NCBI RefSeq assembly: GCF_024722015.1
Contig: NZ_JANQBD010000023.1
Span: 1 to 64,000 of the forward strand
Length of the DNA: 64,000 bases
Origin: Paenibacillus radicis (ex Xue et al. 2023)
Lineage (GTDB): Bacteria; Bacillota; Bacilli; Paenibacillales; NBRC-103111
Direction of reading: 5' to 3'
Positions within the stretch are counted from its first letter, which is position 1, and each line of letters opens with the position of its first letter. Positions 60,643 to 64,000 of the stretch are shown piece by piece. Both the position numbers and the translations under genes were made by a program. The notes beneath the pieces were generated by a model, which was not told where the DNA came from, ran no database searches, and saw only the letters and a list, made by a program, of their open reading frames with translations.

Positions 60643-61512
60643 ATGGTTATGTCCTTAACATTATCCAACGCAGCTATTACTTTTGTCGGCGCCGGTTCAA
60701 TGGCGGAAGCTATCGTTCGCGGCTTGACCTCGCAGCAGGACGGCAACCCTTCAAGAATTACCATGCTAAATCGTCAGGATGTTTCCCGATTGCAGTCATT
60801 GCAGCAGCGTTATGGCGTCAGCTATGCTGTTGAGTCGTCAGAGAAAGATCAGTCTATTACAGCTGCCGACGTAGTTATCGTTGCTTTTAAGCCGAAGGAT
60901 GCCGTTGAAGGTTTAAAAGCCTTAAGTCCGTTATTGCAGCCCTCGCAGCTGCTTGTCTCTGTTATTGCCGGGCTGTCTACATCGACAATCGAGGATATAA
61001 TCGGGGCACCAGGCCAACCAATTGCACGTACCATGCCTAATACCTCAAGCTCTATCGGTTTTGGCGCTACAGGCATATCCTTTACAGCCTCCGTTACAGC
61101 GGACCAGCAAAAGCTGGCAACTGACATGTTCTCATCAACAGGCATCGTCTCCGTTGTTGAAGAAGCTTCGCTGGACATTGTTACAGGAGTCTCAGGCAGC
61201 GGACCAGCCTACATCTATTATATGATGGAGGCTATGATTGAGGGCGGCATACGTGGCGGCTTAACGCCGGAAGCCGCAAAGCAGCTTACGGTGCAAACCG
61301 TGCTCGGTGCAGCCAGAATGGTTGAGCTGACAGGCGAGGACCCTGCAGACTTGCGTCGCAAGGTAACCTCACCGAACGGTACCACTCAAGCAGCTCTGGA
61401 GACACTTGACCGCCATGATTTCTCTTCAGGCGTAACTAAAGCCGTTCTGCGCTCTGCAGAACGTGCAGGCGAGCTTGGCCAAGCCATCAGCGCGCAAGCG
61501 GCAAACCGCTAG
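60643..61512 (+). CDS. proC: Pyrroline-5-carboxylate reductase
   Basis: The 289-aa product has the Rossmann start TFVGAGSMAEAIVRGL, VIVAFKPKD, RTMPNTSSSIGFGATGIS and the signature GSGPAYIYYMMEAMIEGGIRGGL. It reduces pyrroline-5-carboxylate to proline. AAAGGAG is close to ATG at 60643; ATG at 60649 is an alternative. It ends proBAC, and mtnW begins 47 bases later. Confidence 0.94.
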   Translation: MVMSLTLSNAAITFVGAGSMAEAIVRGLTSQQDGNPSRITMLNRQDVSRLQSLQQRYGVSYAVESSEKDQSITAADVVIVAFKPKDAVEGLKALSPLLQPSQLLVSVIAGLSTSTIEDIIGAPGQPIARTMPNTSSSIGFGATGISFTASVTADQQKLATDMFSSTGIVSVVEEASLDIVTGVSGSGPAYIYYMMEAMIEGGIRGGLTPEAAKQLTVQTVLGAARMVELTGEDPADLRRKVTSPNGTTQAALETLDRHDFSSGVTKAVLRSAERAGELGQAISAQAANR

Positions 61513-61559
61513 TTAGCAAAACTGTAATTGTTCAAAATATAGATAAAGAGCAGGTGAAC

Positions 61560-62870
61560 ATGGAGATGAATCCATACTGTGTAGCGACTTATCGCTGCTA
61601 TGATGAAAAAGCCGATTTTGCCAAAAAAGCGCTCAGCATTGCTGTTGGACTAACGGTAGGAAGCTGGACTGATTTGCCGGAAGCAAAAAAAGCCGAGATG
61701 GAAAAACATCTCGGTAAAGTAGTACGCGTTGATGTACATGAGCCGGAAGGTACAGGTGGAACCGCCTCTGAGCGTTACGCCGATATTCAAATTGCCTACC
61801 CTGATGCTAATTTCAGCAGGGACATTCCTGCCCTTCTCGTCACCGTTTTCGGCAAGCTGTCGATGGACGGCAGGATCAAGCTGATCGACCTTTCCTTTTC
61901 ACAGGATTTCATTTCCGCATTCCCGGGACCCAAATTCGGTATTCAGGGCGTTCGCAATCTGCTAGGCGTTCATGACCGCCCTCTTCTTATGAGCATTTTC
62001 AAATCGGTTATCGGGCATGATATTTCCGCGCTTCGCGAGCAATTCTACCTGCAAGCCGCGGGCGGTGTTGATTTAATCAAGGATGATGAAATTCTTTTTG
62101 AGAACCCTTTGACCCCTATCGAAAAGCGGGTTGAAGCCTGCATAGAGGCTGCCGCTCAGTCCAAGCGTGAAACCGGACAAGAGCTGCTGTACGCTGTGAA
62201 CTTGACAGGGTCAACCTTCGGCCTGATCGACCAAGCCCGCAAAGCGATTGCTCACGGGGCCAACGCATTGCTCTTTAACGTGCTGGCGTACGGCTTCGAT
62301 GCGTTAAGCGAGCTTAGCCGCCATCCGGACATCAAGGTGCCTATTATGGCTCATCCAGCACTAGCGGGAGCCTTCTATCCGTCTACATATCACGGTATTT
62401 CCGCAAACGTGCTGCTTGGCAAGCTGATGCGGTTAGCAGGAGCCGACCTTGTGCTATTCCCTTCCCCATATGGCTCCGTTGTAATGCCGCGTGAGGAAAA
62501 TATGGCTATCAAGGAAGTGCTGCTTACAGAGCAAGCAAGCCGTTATATATATACCGGTTCAGGACATTCTGCCGACAACGAAGAAATTGTAGCCAATGAT
62601 ACTGCTTTGCCATTAAAAACAAGCTTCCCCGTCCCTTCCGCAGGCATACATCCTGGACTGGTGCCGCTGATCCTGAAGGACTTTGGAGATCAAGTCATCG
62701 TTAATGCCGGAGGAGGCGTGCATGGCCATCCTATGGGGGCAATTGCAGGTGGACAAGCTTTCCGACAAGCTATTGATGCTTGCCAAGCGGGAATCCCGCT
62801 TCAACAATATGCCGATGCTCAGCATCCCGAGCTTCAAGCTGCTGTTAAACTGTGGGGAATTAAGGAATGA
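61560..62870 (+). CDS. mtnW: 2,3-diketo-5-methylthiopentyl-1-phosphate enolase (RuBisCO-like)
   Basis: The 436-aa product is a RuBisCO-like protein of the MtnW group: GPKFGIQGVRNLLGV, then DLIKDDEILFENPLTPIEKR, with the carbamylated-Lys region changed from the carboxylase motif, then GANALLFNVLAYG. B. subtilis MtnW (414 aa) has the same job in methionine salvage. ATG at 61560 follows AGCAGGTG. Its stop overlaps the ATG of mtnX by four bases. No SAM riboswitch or terminator lies between proC and this gene. Confidence 0.93.
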   Translation: MEMNPYCVATYRCYDEKADFAKKALSIAVGLTVGSWTDLPEAKKAEMEKHLGKVVRVDVHEPEGTGGTASERYADIQIAYPDANFSRDIPALLVTVFGKLSMDGRIKLIDLSFSQDFISAFPGPKFGIQGVRNLLGVHDRPLLMSIFKSVIGHDISALREQFYLQAAGGVDLIKDDEILFENPLTPIEKRVEACIEAAAQSKRETGQELLYAVNLTGSTFGLIDQARKAIAHGANALLFNVLAYGFDALSELSRHPDIKVPIMAHPALAGAFYPSTYHGISANVLLGKLMRLAGADLVLFPSPYGSVVMPREENMAIKEVLLTEQASRYIYTGSGHSADNEEIVANDTALPLKTSFPVPSAGIHPGLVPLILKDFGDQVIVNAGGGVHGHPMGAIAGGQAFRQAIDACQAGIPLQQYADAQHPELQAAVKLWGIKE

Positions 62871-63532
62871 AGCGCACTCAGGTCATCTTCTGTGATTTTG
62901 ACGGAACCATTACCGTTAATGATAACATTGTCGCAATCATGAAGCATTTTCAACCTGCAGGCTGGGATGTACTTGTCGAGCAGGTGATTTCCAAAACCAT
63001 TTCGATTCGGGAAGGCGTAGGCCGGATGTTCGCTCTTCTGCCAACCTCCCGCAAGCAAGAAGTCATTGATTACTCTATAAACAACGTAAAGATTCGGGAT
63101 GGCTTTAGCAAGCTGCTCGAATATTGCAAGCAACAAAACATCACGTTTCTTGTAACTAGCGGCGGAATTGATTTCTTTGTTTACCCCGTACTGTATGCTT
63201 TTCCAATTGTAAAAGAGAATATTTATTGCAACGCAAGCGATTTTAGCGGGAGTCATATTGAAATCGTATGGCCGCATGTTTGCGACGATCAATGCCATAA
63301 TAATTGCGGCATGTGCAAAACGACCATCATCCGCGGATACCCGAGCGATAAGTATGAACGGATTTTAATCGGCGACAGCGTAACTGATTTTGAAGGAGCC
63401 AAGCTGGCAGATACCGTATTCGCCCGCTCCCATTTAATTGATCTATGCAAAGATCTGGGGTTGAATTATTATCCTTTTGAAAATTTTCACGAAGTTATTG
63501 AACGACTAAAGGAGATGAACGAGCATGAGTGA
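62867..63532 (+). CDS. mtnX: 2-hydroxy-3-keto-5-methylthiopentenyl-1-phosphate phosphatase
   Basis: The 221-aa product is a HAD phosphatase: motif I IFCDFDGTITVNDN, motif II FLVTSGGIDFFVYP and motif IV ILIGDSVTDFEGA. It follows mtnW with an ATGA overlap and its end overlaps the mtnB start, the tight coupling also seen in Bacillus mtnWXB. Confidence 0.93.
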   Translation: MKRTQVIFCDFDGTITVNDNIVAIMKHFQPAGWDVLVEQVISKTISIREGVGRMFALLPTSRKQEVIDYSINNVKIRDGFSKLLEYCKQQNITFLVTSGGIDFFVYPVLYAFPIVKENIYCNASDFSGSHIEIVWPHVCDDQCHNNCGMCKTTIIRGYPSDKYERILIGDSVTDFEGAKLADTVFARSHLIDLCKDLGLNYYPFENFHEVIERLKEMNEHE

Positions 63533-64000
63533 AACACTTCGCCTGGAGGAGAAGCAGCAGGCTTTTTCCGAGCTAAGGGACATTAAAACAACGCTTGCCG
63601 CAAGAGGATGGTTTCCTGCAACAAGCGGTAATTTATCGATTAGGGTAGGCGACTTCACACCGGAACAATTTACTTTTGCTATAACCGCAAGCGGCAAGGA
63701 TAAATCCGTCAACACCCCCTCCGACTTTTTGTTAGTCAATGAGCAGGGAAAGCCCACTGACATTACCGGATTGAAGCCGTCCGCCGAGACATTAATTCAT
63801 TGTGAAATTTATCGGGCTACAGGCTGCGGCGCTATTTTTCATGTGCACACTGTTTTTAACAATCTGGTGTCGGAGCTGTTCTGGGAACGCAAATCGATTC
63901 CTGTTGATGGCGTTGAACTGATCAAAGGCTTCAATATTTGGGATGAGGAAGCTCAGATTGAAATCCCTATTCTCCCAAACTATACTGATATCCCACGTAT
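63526..64000 (+). CDS. mtnB: Methylthioribulose-1-phosphate dehydratase, 5' part
   Basis: A frame from ATG at 63526 (AAAGGAGATG upstream) runs to the window end, so the gene is cut at its 3' side. The 158 visible residues follow the class II aldolase/MtnB pattern: TLAARGWFPATSGNLSIR, ITASGKDKS, KPSAETLIHCEIYR and IFHVHTVFNNLVSE, with the HVH zinc pair. It dehydrates methylthioribulose-1-phosphate. Confidence 0.92.

Overview
The window reads as a chromosome segment of a spore-forming Bacillota, most likely a Paenibacillus or close relative. The reasons are a T-box riboswitch, a yjdF-type riboswitch, a Tgl spore-coat transglutaminase, a DnaD primosome protein next to asnS, an SLH-type surface protein, an intact methionine-salvage set in the Bacillus style, strong Shine-Dalgarno sites and many TTG/GTG starts. 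No database could be searched, so genus level is inference.

Layout. 1-6 kb is AT-rich accessory DNA. It holds the 3' end of an IS3-family transposase, several unrecognised minus-strand genes (one with a HEPN-like R-x4-H motif), a 54-codon remnant that resembles the start of an Mrr-type nuclease, and a YwqG/DUF1963 gene. 6-16 kb has a large MHYT hybrid histidine kinase, a Tgl transglutaminase, a PilZ protein and a dense scatter of small genes (34-150 aa), most with their own ribosome binding site and terminator. 16-24 kb holds an acyltransferase, a VOC protein, a pirin, an ECF sigma/anti-sigma pair next to a large secreted SLH/cupredoxin protein, three tRNAs (Leu-UAA, a CAU tRNA probably Ile2, and initiator Met) and a YjcG-like 2H phosphoesterase.

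24-40.6 kb is the most unusual part: an all-minus envelope-export locus. One half is a MacB-like ABC system: ATPase, lipoprotein adaptor, FtsX-type permease with a glycine-rich insert, a second ATPase ending in an AbrB-like hairpin, a solute-binding lipoprotein and a large secreted protein. The other half is a GbsR/MarR-type regulator with its own palindromic operator, an RND pump, an HlyD-like lipoprotein adaptor and a second large secreted protein resembling the first. A 678-base gene-free stretch with four related short palindromes follows.

41-53.7 kb is mostly metabolism: dnaD, asnS, ackA, a 3-hydroxyacyl-CoA dehydrogenase, a sugar oxidoreductase plus sugar isomerase divergent from an AraC regulator, an MFS transporter, yjdF with its riboswitch, and leuCD divergent from a LysR regulator with a palindromic box between them. 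53.7-54.6 kb is decayed or unassignable DNA.

54.6-64 kb joins methionine salvage and proline synthesis. mtnU and a methyltransferase run leftward; mtnE runs rightward; then a proline T-box (specifier CCU) precedes proB-proA-proC-mtnW-mtnX-mtnB with short gaps. The methionine-salvage genes mtnWXB therefore appear to lie behind the proline T-box, with no visible SAM riboswitch of their own. mtnB is cut by the window end.
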